From Coleofasciculus sp. LEGE 07092 (GTDB lineage: Bacteria; Cyanobacteriota; Cyanobacteriia; Cyanobacteriales; Coleofasciculaceae), in the NCBI RefSeq assembly GCF_015207375.1, contig NZ_JADEWY010000003.1:30948-94947 (forward strand): a DNA stretch of 64,000 nt, given 5' to 3'. The notes beneath the pieces are model-generated. The model searched no databases, was not told the DNA's origin, and saw nothing but the letters and a program-made list of their open reading frames with translations. Shown here in pieces: positions 30,090-39,853 of this stretch (position 1 is the stretch's first letter; every line of letters begins with the position of its first letter). A program made the translations under genes and the position numbers.

Positions 30090-31097
30090 ATGATGCAATG
30101 GAAAATTTTAGCAGGTTTACGTTTTTTCTTAGCTTGGATTGTGGTCTGTGATCACGTCAAAATTAATTTTCCTGATTCAGGATATCAAGGCTTTTTTTCT
30201 TTTTTTAGTAAATTTAATTCTCTGGCAGCAGTTCTAGGATTTCTTTTGATTTCTGGCTATTCTATCGCTAGTTCTATTGGCAGAAATTCAAAAGGTTTTT
30301 ACCAACGGCGAATTTTGAGAATTTACCCTTTATATTTTTGTGCTGTTCTTTTTTCCTTAATACCCTTTTGGATGCATGGCAAAATTATTGAATTGCCTCG
30401 CGGCGAATCTGTTCAGCCTAGCTGGTTTACAGTTTTTGGCAATTTATTATTTTTAAAAAGTTTTGTTGGAAGTGTAGATGACATTAAAACTAATGTAGCC
30501 TTATGGACATTAAGTATTGAGGTAATGTGTTATTTGTTAGCGCCGCTATTTTTTAAAGCTAGCTATAAAATTTTAATTTTATTAATTTTATTATCTGCTT
30601 CATTCTATTTATTATCTCCCTATCTTTATCTAATAGTATCCCCCGATAATAAATTTCCCTTTCCTTCAGAACTTTCCTATGGCTTATCATTTGTGTTACT
30701 GCTGTGGGTATGGCTCTCCGGCTTCTTTTATTTTGTTCATAAAGACAATAAATTTTCAAAAATTGGATTAATTGGTTTAGGAGTCATAACTTTATTAATT
30801 AACTCTAACTACATTGGTAAGTCGGGATTGATAACCTATTGTGTCAGTTGCTTGGTATTAATTTATTTACCCTATCTAAAATTTCCCAATTTCTTACTAA
30901 AAATTTTTAATTATCTTGGAAATATTTCTTATCCGCTTTACTTGTTTCATTTGCCAACTTTTTTCGTTGCCTATTTGTTACTAGGTATTAACAATTCTAT
31001 TCTCCTAGTTTTGTTAGCATTATTAAATTCAATTTTATTTTATCATGTTATTGATATCCCCATACGCATCCGAAAAAAGCCTGCCCCCTTAAGTTAG
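30090..31097 (+). CDS. Acyltransferase family 3 (OafA-like) membrane protein
   Basis: 335 aa with about ten membrane helices. The N-terminal WKILAGLRFFLAWIVVCDHV carries the Arg and His of the acyltransferase-3 family active site; RRILRIYPLYF is the second conserved arginine block; SYPLYLFHLPTF near the C-terminus is a further hallmark. It would add acetyl or another short acyl group to a sugar of this polymer. No SGNH domain is fused. A second in-frame ATG follows the first directly. Confidence 0.85.
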   Translation: MMQWKILAGLRFFLAWIVVCDHVKINFPDSGYQGFFSFFSKFNSLAAVLGFLLISGYSIASSIGRNSKGFYQRRILRIYPLYFCAVLFSLIPFWMHGKIIELPRGESVQPSWFTVFGNLLFLKSFVGSVDDIKTNVALWTLSIEVMCYLLAPLFFKASYKILILLILLSASFYLLSPYLYLIVSPDNKFPFPSELSYGLSFVLLLWVWLSGFFYFVHKDNKFSKIGLIGLGVITLLINSNYIGKSGLITYCVSCLVLIYLPYLKFPNFLLKIFNYLGNISYPLYLFHLPTFFVAYLLLGINNSILLVLLALLNSILFYHVIDIPIRIRKKPAPLS

Positions 31098-31161
31098 TTT
31101 TACTTAAAGGGAGTGAAAAGTTTCTGCACTTATTTATATAAAAGAACGTTGATAATTAATT

Positions 31162-32421
31162 ATGAAAATTGCATTTGTTCTTCAGCCTATATTCCGAGTA
31201 CCAGTCAATAAATCTATTTCAATACCTCTCTTAAATCATGAACTTGCCAAACGTCTAGCTCTTTCCCATGAAGTGATTGTCTACGCAGGCGGAAACCGCA
31301 TCCATAAAAAAATAATCTGTGATGACGGTATCCTTTATTATGGTATGCCCACTGGTGCTGATGAAGTCTTCCTCAAAGTTTTTAAAGGATGGCGACTAAT
31401 TTCTAGATTCCGTAATGATCAACAACCTCTTTTTGGTTATAGCTTTTATTATGGGGGGTATATATTACAAGTAGCGCTAGATCTGAGAAAGCAGAAATGT
31501 GATGTAGTCCATATTCATCACCTTTCTCAAAGCATTCCTGTGATTCGGGCAATAAATCCTGAAATAAAAATTGTGTTGCACATGAATATGGATTGGTTGA
31601 CCCAACTCGACCACTTAATGATTGAGACACGCCTCAGTCAGAGTGACTTAATTTTAGGGTGTAGCAACTATATTACCGAAAGAATCCGCCAGCGTTTTCC
31701 CCAGGTTGCCGACCGTTGTCATACTGTTTTTAATGGTGTAGATGTTGATCATTTTATTGAAAAAGACTATTCCAGTACTATAACAAATAATGCTGTCAAA
31801 CGAATTCTTTTTGTTGGCAGAGTTTCACCGGAAAAAGGGGTACATACCTTATTAGACGCATTTAAAAAAGTCGTCGAGGATTATCCTGACGTACAACTGG
31901 ATATAATTGGCAAACAACTTGTTTTACCTCTTAACGAACTTATTGCTCTGAGTGACGATACTAAAGTTAAAGAATTAGCTTCTTTTTATTCTGGAAGTTA
32001 TCTTAGTTCCTTGAAAAATAGACTTCCTCTCCATGTGGCAAGTCAAGTATCCTTTGTTGGTGGAATTCCCAATTTACAGTTGCTCAATTTCTACCATAAA
32101 GCTGACATCCTCATATTTCCGTCCATTTGGAACGAACCCTTTGGAATTAGCAATGTTGAGGCTATGGCTTCAGGAGTTCCTGTTGTTGCTACGCGAGTTG
32201 GCGGCGTCCTGGAAATTGTTGAGGATGGCAAGACTGGTTTGCTGGTAGAGCGGGATGACTCTACTGCCTTGTCTAATGCTATCCTTTATCTTTTGTCAAA
32301 CGACAACGAACGAAAATCAATGGGACAGGCTGGACGACAACGAGCAGTTGAACTTTTTTCCTGGGATAAACTTGCCGAAAAGCTAATGTACCACTATCGT
32401 AACCTCTTTGAAAACTCCTAA
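31162..32421 (+). CDS. Glycosyltransferase family 4 (GT4)
   Basis: 419 aa GT-B enzyme. The donor domain has ILFVGRVSPEKGVHTLLDAF and the E-x7-E motif EPFGISNVE followed by AMASGVPVVATRVGGV and EDGKTGLLVE, all classical GT4. The N-terminal half has a VHIHHLSQSIPV block. A basic lead-in before VGRVSPEK binds the donor phosphate in relatives. It ends 15 bp before the second YdcF gene, repeating the GT4-then-YdcF order seen at 1061-2889. Confidence 0.9.
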   Translation: MKIAFVLQPIFRVPVNKSISIPLLNHELAKRLALSHEVIVYAGGNRIHKKIICDDGILYYGMPTGADEVFLKVFKGWRLISRFRNDQQPLFGYSFYYGGYILQVALDLRKQKCDVVHIHHLSQSIPVIRAINPEIKIVLHMNMDWLTQLDHLMIETRLSQSDLILGCSNYITERIRQRFPQVADRCHTVFNGVDVDHFIEKDYSSTITNNAVKRILFVGRVSPEKGVHTLLDAFKKVVEDYPDVQLDIIGKQLVLPLNELIALSDDTKVKELASFYSGSYLSSLKNRLPLHVASQVSFVGGIPNLQLLNFYHKADILIFPSIWNEPFGISNVEAMASGVPVVATRVGGVLEIVEDGKTGLLVERDDSTALSNAILYLLSNDNERKSMGQAGRQRAVELFSWDKLAEKLMYHYRNLFENS

Positions 32422-32436
32422 TCAATGTAAATTGTT

Positions 32437-33111
32437 ATGAAAAAAATACATTTAAAAAAGTACAAATTCTTTAAACGTATCCGTCAAATTTTGTACTTGG
32501 TCGGACTCGCTTTTTGCTCCTTCTTGCTTGTCCTAATGACGGTAATTCCTATACGATTAGCAATTGCTAAAAACCAAGCACCTGAACCCCAAGTCATTCT
32601 AGTGTTAGGTGGTGGGAATGGACGAGAAAAGTTTGCGGCTAAGTTTGCTAAACAGCACCCGACCTTGGAAATTTGGGTTTCTTCTGGTCGTTGGCCCCAT
32701 GGTCCTGAAGTTTTTGAAGCTGCAGGTATCCCCATTCATCCGTCCCTAGATGGGTGGCCCAACGGTCCTGATCCCGAACTGCATGAAGTTTTTGACAACA
32801 GAGATGTTCCTGGAGAACAACAAGTACGTTTTGGTTGGTTTGCGGCAGATACGGTGGGTGACTTTGCCCATCATGTCAAACCTTTGCAAGAGCGTAAATT
32901 TAAGCATATTTATATCATTACATCAGCCGATCATATGCCTAGAGCTAAGACAATTGCCACCTTAATTTTGGGTAGCAACGGTATTACTTTCACCCCTGTT
33001 TCAGTTCCATCAGAACAGCCAAAAGAATCCCAATTCTGGCTTCGTATTATCCGAGATGCGATCCGTTCCATTATCTGGATTATTACAGGCAATCCAACAA
33101 ATACCCGATAA
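32437..33111 (+). CDS. ElyC/SanA/YdcF family membrane protein (copy 2)
   Basis: 224 aa, one N-terminal membrane helix, then VILVLGGGNGREKFAAKFA, IWVSSGRWPHGPE, DTVGDF and SADHMPRAKT blocks. Compared with copies 1 and 3 it has about 20 extra residues (near 105-130) that partly repeat the PNGP/PHGP pattern. It ends at VTGNPTNTR, probably the family-typical end. It sits directly after a GT4 gene, as copy 1 does. Role in polymer or lipid-carrier handling is inferred only from E. coli relatives. Confidence 0.8.
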   Translation: MKKIHLKKYKFFKRIRQILYLVGLAFCSFLLVLMTVIPIRLAIAKNQAPEPQVILVLGGGNGREKFAAKFAKQHPTLEIWVSSGRWPHGPEVFEAAGIPIHPSLDGWPNGPDPELHEVFDNRDVPGEQQVRFGWFAADTVGDFAHHVKPLQERKFKHIYIITSADHMPRAKTIATLILGSNGITFTPVSVPSEQPKESQFWLRIIRDAIRSIIWIITGNPTNTR

Positions 33112-33149
33112 TATCCTCTGCACCAAGCCTCAATATTAATAGTACTGCC

Positions 33150-34928
33150 ATGAAAAATCAGTTATTTATCCAATTAAAAGAATTGATTTCAGAGAAAAAG
33201 AGAATAAAAATACTTTTTTGGGTATTAGCTATTCTGTTGGGTGTTTTGCAAGCTTGGGCAAATCGTTACAGCATATCCACAGCCGATGGTATTTCTTACT
33301 TAGATATTGGTGATGCCTATATGCGTGGGGACTGGCAGACCGCTATCAACGGCTACTGGAGTCCCCTGTATTCTTGGATATTAGGTATAACTTTCTTCAT
33401 CCTCAAGCCTTCAGCTTACTGGGAATTCCCCCTAGTTAATCTCGTTAATTTTACTATTTATCTAGGGGCTTTAGTTAGCTTTGAGTTTTGGCTCGGCAAA
33501 CTCCTTGAATATCAAAATAAAATAACTCTAGACTCACAATTCAAGTCTGTTCAGATTCCCATTTGGGTATGGTTGGTTTTAGGTTATACTCTCTTTCTTT
33601 GGTCTTCTCTACACTGGATCACTGTTCGTAGCAATACTCCAGACATGATTGTTGCTGCTCTGGTTTATTTAGCATCTGGAATCATCCTTCACATCTCTAC
33701 AAAAACCGCAAGCTGGCTGAACGTTATTGCCTTGGGAGCCGTCCTTGGGTTGGCTTATCTCGCCAAGGCAGTTATGTTCCCTCTATCTTTTATCTTTTTG
33801 GCAGTTGCCATGCTTGCCATGGGTAATTTACGACAAGTATTGCCACGTATAATGGTCGCACTACTGGTTTTTACCCTGGTCACCACTCCTTTCATTACAG
33901 CACTTTCTCTATCCAAAGGTCATCTGACGTTTGGTGAGACAGGCAAGCTCAATTACGCTTGGTCAGTCAATCCTGGCTCACATATTATTCCTGATGTACA
34001 TTGGCAGGGAGAACCTCCTGGCTATGGCACCCCCAAGCACCCGACTCGTCAAATTCTGGGTGAGCCGAAAGTGTTTGAATTTGCCACCCCTGTGGGGGGT
34101 ACTTATCCTCCTTGGACTGACCCATCTTACTGGTATGAAGGAATTGCTCCCCCGCTTGCTGTAGACAAACAGCTCAAGGTAATAGCCAAAAATCTGATGG
34201 CTTACAACTATCTATTTTTGGGAAGTTTAGTTTTTGGCTATCTTATCCTAGTCGGTGTAGGGGGTAAATTTCGGTCGTCATTGCAAGGGTTGGCAAAAAC
34301 TTGGCACTTACTGGTTCCCGCTTTGGCAGGCTTGGGTGTTTACTTGCTAGCCAAAACACCACCGTCTACTCGACTGATTGCCCCTTTTATTGTGCTGTTG
34401 TTTGCCGGAACCTTCTTATCAATATGTCTTTCTAATTCTCAAAAATTAAAACGGTTAATCGCGCTCGCTGTTGTTGTGATATTTCTAATAGTCAGTTATA
34501 GATTATCTTATGATGCTGTCAAAGACGTTGCCATTCTCTGGAGAAAACTGGAACATACCCATTGGCAAATAGCCAACAGCTTAAAGCAGTTAGGTATTCA
34601 ACCGGGAAACCAGGTAGCAATAGCAGTTATAGACGAAACGGGTACGGATGTTCATACCTTCTGGGCTAGATTAGCCCGAGTCAATATCATTGCTGAAATC
34701 CATGCCGATGATAGCGTCTTGACAGAAAATTCTCCCCTCAGATTCAAAGTTTTCAAAATGATAGAGGCAACTGGATCTAGAGCAATTGTAGTAGGAGTGC
34801 GCCAGTCTAAGCTACGCAATTCACTTTCTGAAACGGGTTGGCAACGACTTGGCAAAAGTGACTTCTATGTCTACTTTTTGGAACAGTCAGTAACTAACCT
34901 CAATCTACTCAATTTAAATAGACTGTAG
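33150..34928 (+). CDS. Multi-pass GT-C-like membrane protein
   Basis: 592 aa with about ten helices and a soluble C-terminus. The first outside loop STADGISYLDIGDAYM, followed by GYWSPLYSWILG, is similar in kind to the DGAGYAL...WSPLYPILIAP loop of the GT39 gene at 25417, which suggests a distant GT39-like enzyme. LAYLAKAVMFPLSF and KTPPSTRLIAPFIVLL are other conserved-looking points. It ends the plus-strand unit and overlaps the convergent gene at 34914 by 15 bp. Confidence 0.6.
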   Translation: MKNQLFIQLKELISEKKRIKILFWVLAILLGVLQAWANRYSISTADGISYLDIGDAYMRGDWQTAINGYWSPLYSWILGITFFILKPSAYWEFPLVNLVNFTIYLGALVSFEFWLGKLLEYQNKITLDSQFKSVQIPIWVWLVLGYTLFLWSSLHWITVRSNTPDMIVAALVYLASGIILHISTKTASWLNVIALGAVLGLAYLAKAVMFPLSFIFLAVAMLAMGNLRQVLPRIMVALLVFTLVTTPFITALSLSKGHLTFGETGKLNYAWSVNPGSHIIPDVHWQGEPPGYGTPKHPTRQILGEPKVFEFATPVGGTYPPWTDPSYWYEGIAPPLAVDKQLKVIAKNLMAYNYLFLGSLVFGYLILVGVGGKFRSSLQGLAKTWHLLVPALAGLGVYLLAKTPPSTRLIAPFIVLLFAGTFLSICLSNSQKLKRLIALAVVVIFLIVSYRLSYDAVKDVAILWRKLEHTHWQIANSLKQLGIQPGNQVAIAVIDETGTDVHTFWARLARVNIIAEIHADDSVLTENSPLRFKVFKMIEATGSRAIVVGVRQSKLRNSLSETGWQRLGKSDFYVYFLEQSVTNLNLLNLNRL

Positions 34929-36722
34929 AGTCAGTACCTTATAGTGACGGCTTTGAAACACAACGGGAAACAAAGAGGGTTGGTTTAAGGGAACAACCCA
35001 GTAGTGGAGAGGAAACTCTTGCTTTAACTTTTTTATATCGTCATCTCGTAGATTTCGGTACGCAAGATTCAGATTCTCTAGGAATTCAGTTTCATTTAGA
35101 GGTTTTTGTAGTTGGCTAAGGTCAAATCCTAGAGCTTGCAGACGATTCATCCATGCTTCGACATAAGTACGATCCCATAAGATTGCCGAACCATCTTTCC
35201 AGGTTACAAAAACGGAGCGTTTTGCTAAAGTCCGGAAATGCTCCCATCCCCGATGCTGGGAACTCTCGGAGTTAGGATCTACTAAAAATACTGCATCTAC
35301 AGGGGTATTCTTACTAGCCCAGTTAGCAATCTGCTCAATTTCTGAATTAGGGCGTTCGATCATTGCTGACAAAAAACGTTTATCAATTTTGAAGCGACGA
35401 GAAAAATCACCCATTCCAACTAACAAAACCCAAAATGTTAGTAATAAAGCAAGATATTGAAAATTCTTCTTACTAAAAACATAGCTGCGAAGCAGCCGCC
35501 AAAAAATAATAGCAGCAATAGCGATCCCTGGAACAGCTAGATTAATATAGAACCGAATTGAATTGAGAGGGGGTATGATATTAGTCAAGAGACTAACCAA
35601 GATGCTGAAAATCACTGCCACGCCTAAGAAAGTTGTCCTGGTTCCGTTACGTTCAAATCTGGCAGCACTAACTGAGATGAGTGATATAGCTGCAATGCAA
35701 TACCACAAATCGGTTGCCCTAGCTGGGTGCATAACCAGCATAGAAGGTGACTTGGTAATATAAGCTGCTGCAAAAGCATAAAGTAGCCAGAGCAAACTCA
35801 TACCAGTCCAAACTAGGCTATGCTTGAATAATCGATTAAACAAATCCCTGCTGTAGTAAAGATAGCCCAACAGCACACCGACTAAGATGCCAAATTTTGT
35901 AAAGTCGATTAAGCTCCAAGTGAGGGGGTATAAGTGATGGGCAAAACGAACTTTGCTAGCTAGCCGCCATAGGTTAGAATTGACAGCATTTTTGCTAAAA
36001 GCCGAAAAAGTTACAAGTATAGCTGGAGATGCTAAGAAAAAAAACAGAACCAAGGCACCTCCCCATCGTTTCCAACCTCTCCAGTAGGTAGAATCGATAC
36101 AAAATAAAGCTGAAAAGTAGGTTAAACTATAGACTCCATACATACTATTCAAATTGAATCCAAGGGAGAGCCATATCGCCCAGGCAATTGAATGCCTGGA
36201 ATAAAATGATGCGGCTGCTAGCAAAAAGAAGGGGATGAATAAACCCGTCTGTTCAAAATAGCTCTCAACAAGAGTCCCTGATCCCAAAATTGAATCTGGC
36301 GCTAGTGCAAATAAAGCCATTGCACCAATAACGGCTAACTTAGACTTGGGTGCAAAGGTTTGGGCAAGGTATCCAGCAGCGTAAAGAAGTAGTAACCTTT
36401 CTATCAAAAATAAAATTAAAAGTAATGGCTCTAGAGGAATGAAATTAGCCAGTAATGCGACAAGCATCCAGAGCATGGATGAATAATAACGTAATGTGGC
36501 AGCAAATGGATCGTTTGAATAGAGAGATGGATTGTTTAACCAATGAACAAGAGGCAATTGAATTGCCTGATTTTCGTGATAAATTTTATAACTACTCAAC
36601 AGTATTGATGAACCTAGTAAGATTAATACATAAAAATGTATATAATAATCTAAACTCAAGAAAGGTAAAGTTTTTGAGGTTAAACTCACTAATCGCTTCC
36701 AACCGATAATAAAGCTTTGCAT
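34914..36722 (-). CDS. Multi-pass membrane protein of unknown family
   Basis: 602 aa, strongly hydrophobic over residues 25-450, then a soluble C-terminal domain of about 150 residues with NTPVDAVFLVDPNSESSQHRGWEHFRTLAKRSVFVTWKDGSA. That ordering, membrane domain then a soluble tail about survival of sugar or cargo binding, is seen in several GT-C families, but I cannot name this one. LVHWLNNPSLYSNDPF lies in the first outside loop. Convergent with the 33150 gene (15 bp overlap). Its own upstream gap of about 65 bp may carry a promoter. Confidence 0.55.
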   Translation of the reverse strand: MQSFIIGWKRLVSLTSKTLPFLSLDYYIHFYVLILLGSSILLSSYKIYHENQAIQLPLVHWLNNPSLYSNDPFAATLRYYSSMLWMLVALLANFIPLEPLLLILFLIERLLLLYAAGYLAQTFAPKSKLAVIGAMALFALAPDSILGSGTLVESYFEQTGLFIPFFLLAAASFYSRHSIAWAIWLSLGFNLNSMYGVYSLTYFSALFCIDSTYWRGWKRWGGALVLFFFLASPAILVTFSAFSKNAVNSNLWRLASKVRFAHHLYPLTWSLIDFTKFGILVGVLLGYLYYSRDLFNRLFKHSLVWTGMSLLWLLYAFAAAYITKSPSMLVMHPARATDLWYCIAAISLISVSAARFERNGTRTTFLGVAVIFSILVSLLTNIIPPLNSIRFYINLAVPGIAIAAIIFWRLLRSYVFSKKNFQYLALLLTFWVLLVGMGDFSRRFKIDKRFLSAMIERPNSEIEQIANWASKNTPVDAVFLVDPNSESSQHRGWEHFRTLAKRSVFVTWKDGSAILWDRTYVEAWMNRLQALGFDLSQLQKPLNETEFLENLNLAYRNLRDDDIKKLKQEFPLHYWVVPLNQPSLFPVVFQSRHYKVLTLQSI

Positions 36723-36787
36723 TAAAGTTTTACCCTAAATTCACAGAGTCTATTCTTTAATAAATCTTCGTAATTTTATAAATAAAA

Positions 36788-38092
36788 CTATCTAATAATT
36801 AGAGGAGGGGTATTAGGTTTGCGAGACAAGTATTGAGCCAATAACAACACTCCAAATAATACTAAACCTCCTAAGAAGTAATGAGATATAAATAACTTAG
36901 AAATTAAAAAATTAATCATGGGATTACTGTGAGAAAAACGCAGAACGGGTGGAGAGATTAATAGTATACTTAGCACGATTGAAATTAACCAATTATATCC
37001 ATTAGGAACAGATAATCCATTACCAATATAGAGCGATAAAGGGAGCAGTAATAATAGATAGTAATGACTCCATGATATCGGGCTAATTAGTATAGATAGG
37101 CAAAGAACTATAGAAAATTCTAAATTTTGGGTTTGCAAAGTAGTGGGGGACTTGGATTGCAAGAAAATAGCCAGAGTGCATCCTATTAGCAAAGCAGTTA
37201 TAGCATATTTTAAAACCTTGAAGATTAAACCTAATCTTAAAGGTTCCCAATTAAACAAATTGTCGTCAGTTAGCAAACGAGCCAAGAAACCATCGATAGA
37301 TTGGTTGTTATAAGCGGCTAATGGCTTTCCCATATAATTTAAAATACACTCTTGAAACCAGTTAATATGTAAATCAATTCCAAATCCTACTAATGATAAA
37401 CCAAACACGGTTATCAAAGTTATGCTAATTCCTAAGATCACTTTTCTTTGCATTCTTAGAAAAAAGTACGCACACAGAAGCAGTATCGGCAATTTGATAA
37501 GTGCTGCCAACGCTACTAATACACCACTCCAAATTTCGCGTTCTCGTTTCAGGCATACTAGTGCTGCCGCTAATAGAGGAAGTACAATATGGGTAGAATT
37601 GCCTTCTCTGAGGCTGTAGTAAAGAGGACCATTTATAACAAACAATCCCAATACCCCTATTTGATTCCCTTTAGATGTTGATATAAGTTGAAACAAACAG
37701 TAAAGAGTCAGGAGTAGTGCCAAACCACTAACTACTACCAATAAAAAATGAGCAGCAGGACGATCCAATAAAGAAAAGGGTGTAAAAAGTAGCGCTATAA
37801 TTGGAATATTGACAAAACCGTAAACGGTTTCCCCTAAACCATTTTCTCCAAAAATAGCCGATGGATTTTGCAAAATGAGCTTCCCGGCTGGATAATAAGC
37901 TTTATGAAAATCACTAAATAACTCAACAGGCTGAGATACCCTCCACATAAAAAGAATCATAAATAAGGCAGGGATTCCAAAACCTAACCTTAAATTCCAG
38001 TGAGACTTAAAGATTTTGCGGGCAATTAAATTGAATCCGATAGTCAAAAGTACAATAAGTATAAAAATCAGGTAAATTCTAAGAGGTTTCAC
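36788..38092 (-). CDS. GT87-type (DUF2029) membrane glycosyltransferase
   Basis: 434 aa paralogue of the 24145 gene: SDFHKAYYPAGKLIL in the first loop, VNIPIIALLFTPFSL, LREGNSTHIVLPLL, and SPISWSHYYLLLLLPLSLY near the C-terminus. It starts with GTG. It lies on the minus strand in a run (38.8 to 34.9 kb) that includes the HAD phosphatase and the UbiA-type enzyme, so it may use the lipid-linked sugar those two would make. Confidence 0.75.
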   Translation of the reverse strand: MKPLRIYLIFILIVLLTIGFNLIARKIFKSHWNLRLGFGIPALFMILFMWRVSQPVELFSDFHKAYYPAGKLILQNPSAIFGENGLGETVYGFVNIPIIALLFTPFSLLDRPAAHFLLVVVSGLALLLTLYCLFQLISTSKGNQIGVLGLFVINGPLYYSLREGNSTHIVLPLLAAALVCLKREREIWSGVLVALAALIKLPILLLCAYFFLRMQRKVILGISITLITVFGLSLVGFGIDLHINWFQECILNYMGKPLAAYNNQSIDGFLARLLTDDNLFNWEPLRLGLIFKVLKYAITALLIGCTLAIFLQSKSPTTLQTQNLEFSIVLCLSILISPISWSHYYLLLLLPLSLYIGNGLSVPNGYNWLISIVLSILLISPPVLRFSHSNPMINFLISKLFISHYFLGGLVLFGVLLLAQYLSRKPNTPPLIIR

Positions 38093-38192
38093 TGTTAATA
38101 TTCCAATGTATTGCTATTTATAATCTTAGTTCTATTAACTCACTAGATCAGTAAGTTATCACCTCAATTGAATCAATAAATTTCTTCAGTTA

Positions 38193-38801
38193 TTAAACCT
38201 CCCATTCAGATTCAAATGCCAAAAGCTCTCCATCCAGAGGATAAGGCATTTGTACCCATTTACCCGCTAGTTTTTCCCACCATCGAGGCGGGTGGGGAAG
38301 ACTAGCCACTTGAATACTCAAACACCCAGAAAAATAAGCTCCCAGTATATCTGTATGGCGACTATCACCAATCACGACGACTTGCTTCGGTTTAAGCTGC
38401 ATATGAGCTAAAGCTCTACGAAATCCCACCGGAAAAGGCTTCCGCGCTGGATTAATAGTTTGAATATCTAGACGATGCGACCAATACTTAACCCGATATC
38501 TTCGCTTGCCATTGGATAAAATAAAAAATTTGAACCCCAGTAGCTTTGCCTGTTGAATCCAAGCTTCCGCACCGGGGGATAGATACCGATCATCTTCCGA
38601 AATAACTGTATTATCTAAATCAAGAATTATACCCTTAATTCCAGAACTATTGAGTGACTCAATCTCGATAGAGGCTAAAATTAAGACTTGTCTTTGCCAA
38701 TTAGGGGGACAAGATTGAGCTGATTTAATTTTCCATTGCTTGTTCAGAGAGCTAAGAGGTAATACTAATAGTTTGAGCAGCGGTAGCCTTCGATTAAACA
38801 T
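38193..38801 (-). CDS. YqeG-family HAD (class IIIA) phosphatase
   Basis: 202 aa HAD enzyme. Motif I is GIILDLDNTVI with the two catalytic Asp residues; motif II is the Ser/Asn of FFILSNGKRR; motif III is Lys in NPARKPFP; motif IV is VVIGDSRHTDILGA. It is very close to the UbiA-type prenyltransferase gene on the same strand (about 53 bp). That pairing would fit removal of the 5-phosphate from a polyprenyl-phosphoribose 5-phosphate, but this is inference. It is a little longer than typical YqeG (about 170 aa) at the N-terminus. Confidence 0.82.
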   Translation of the reverse strand: MFNRRLPLLKLLVLPLSSLNKQWKIKSAQSCPPNWQRQVLILASIEIESLNSSGIKGIILDLDNTVISEDDRYLSPGAEAWIQQAKLLGFKFFILSNGKRRYRVKYWSHRLDIQTINPARKPFPVGFRRALAHMQLKPKQVVVIGDSRHTDILGAYFSGCLSIQVASLPHPPRWWEKLAGKWVQMPYPLDGELLAFESEWEV

Positions 38802-38854
38802 GGAATATCTTGATTACATAAATTGGATTAACTCACTTATACGAATCAAAACCT

Positions 38855-39793
38855 CTATTTAATTATCCCCTGATTTGCCAGTAAGAGAATTGTAAAAGTT
38901 GTGGCAACCCAGGCTAAAACGGTTAAGAGTATTGGTAAATCTGTTAGTAAAATTTCCTCAGGTCGCTCACTTCGACCTCCTTGTTCAAGTCCTACATCTG
39001 TCCTACGGGCAATTTCTTGCGGATCACTCAGGAGCTGATAGCGAAAAATGCCATACAAGACGAAGGGTAATGTTAGCAGCATCCAAGGCGTTTGTGCGCC
39101 TCCTACTTGAGGACCAGAACTCCATAAAGCATAGGTGATTACAGCCGCTGTAGTAATCACACTCTCCATACGGGTGAGTAAGGGTAAAGAGTAGCGTTTA
39201 AGTACCGAACGAGTCTTGCCTCCCCGAATAGCAAGCAGTCGTAGTTCTGCTTTACGCTTTTCCACCCCTAAAAACAGTGCTAGCATGGCTGTACACAGCA
39301 AAAACCAGGGTGAGAGTACAATCTCAGTTGCCGCAGCACCCGCAGAAGCTCGCAGAACAAACCCAGTCGCGATCGCAAATACATCCAGAATAACTGTACG
39401 CTTCAGCCGCAAATTATAAGCAATTTGTAGAATAGCATAGTTAATGATCGTTACTCCCAACATTGGCGCTCGCCACCAGCCGATGACGATAGCACTACTG
39501 AGCAACACCACTGCCATGGCTGCTGCTACCCGAATACTGACTAATCCGGCTGCAATTGGGCGTTTGCACTTGATCGGATGGCAGCGATCCGACTCTACAT
39601 CTGCGATATCGTTGAATAAATAGAAACTACTAGAGGCGCAGCAAAATATTGCAAAGGCTAGCAGACTTCCCAGAAATGTTTGCCAGTTAATGCTAAACGC
39701 AAATAAAGGAGCAGCAAAAACAATTAGGTTTTTCGTCCACTGGCGCGGTCTGAGAGCAGCTAGGTAAGGGAACTTAGGAGGGCTGGCAATCAT
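38855..39793 (-). CDS. UbiA-family decaprenyl-phosphate phosphoribosyltransferase-like protein
   Basis: 312 aa, about nine membrane helices. LRPRQWTKNLIVFAAPLF at the N-terminus and the Asp-rich motif NDIADVESDRCHPIK followed by RPIAAG match the DPPR-synthase branch (mycobacterial Rv3806c type) rather than quinone UbiA. A second Asp-containing motif follows at VILDVFAI. The known reaction joins PRPP to polyprenyl phosphate to give polyprenyl-phosphoribose 5-phosphate. With the HAD gene beside it and many polyprenyl-dependent GT-C enzymes nearby, it probably supplies a lipid-linked pentose donor. Confidence 0.8.
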   Translation of the reverse strand: MIASPPKFPYLAALRPRQWTKNLIVFAAPLFAFSINWQTFLGSLLAFAIFCCASSSFYLFNDIADVESDRCHPIKCKRPIAAGLVSIRVAAAMAVVLLSSAIVIGWWRAPMLGVTIINYAILQIAYNLRLKRTVILDVFAIATGFVLRASAGAAATEIVLSPWFLLCTAMLALFLGVEKRKAELRLLAIRGGKTRSVLKRYSLPLLTRMESVITTAAVITYALWSSGPQVGGAQTPWMLLTLPFVLYGIFRYQLLSDPQEIARRTDVGLEQGGRSERPEEILLTDLPILLTVLAWVATTFTILLLANQGIIK

Positions 39794-39853
39794 AATTCAC
39801 TAACATTTATGCCTTATTATTAGCTATTTCTCCCTACCCCATCTAATTTGACT

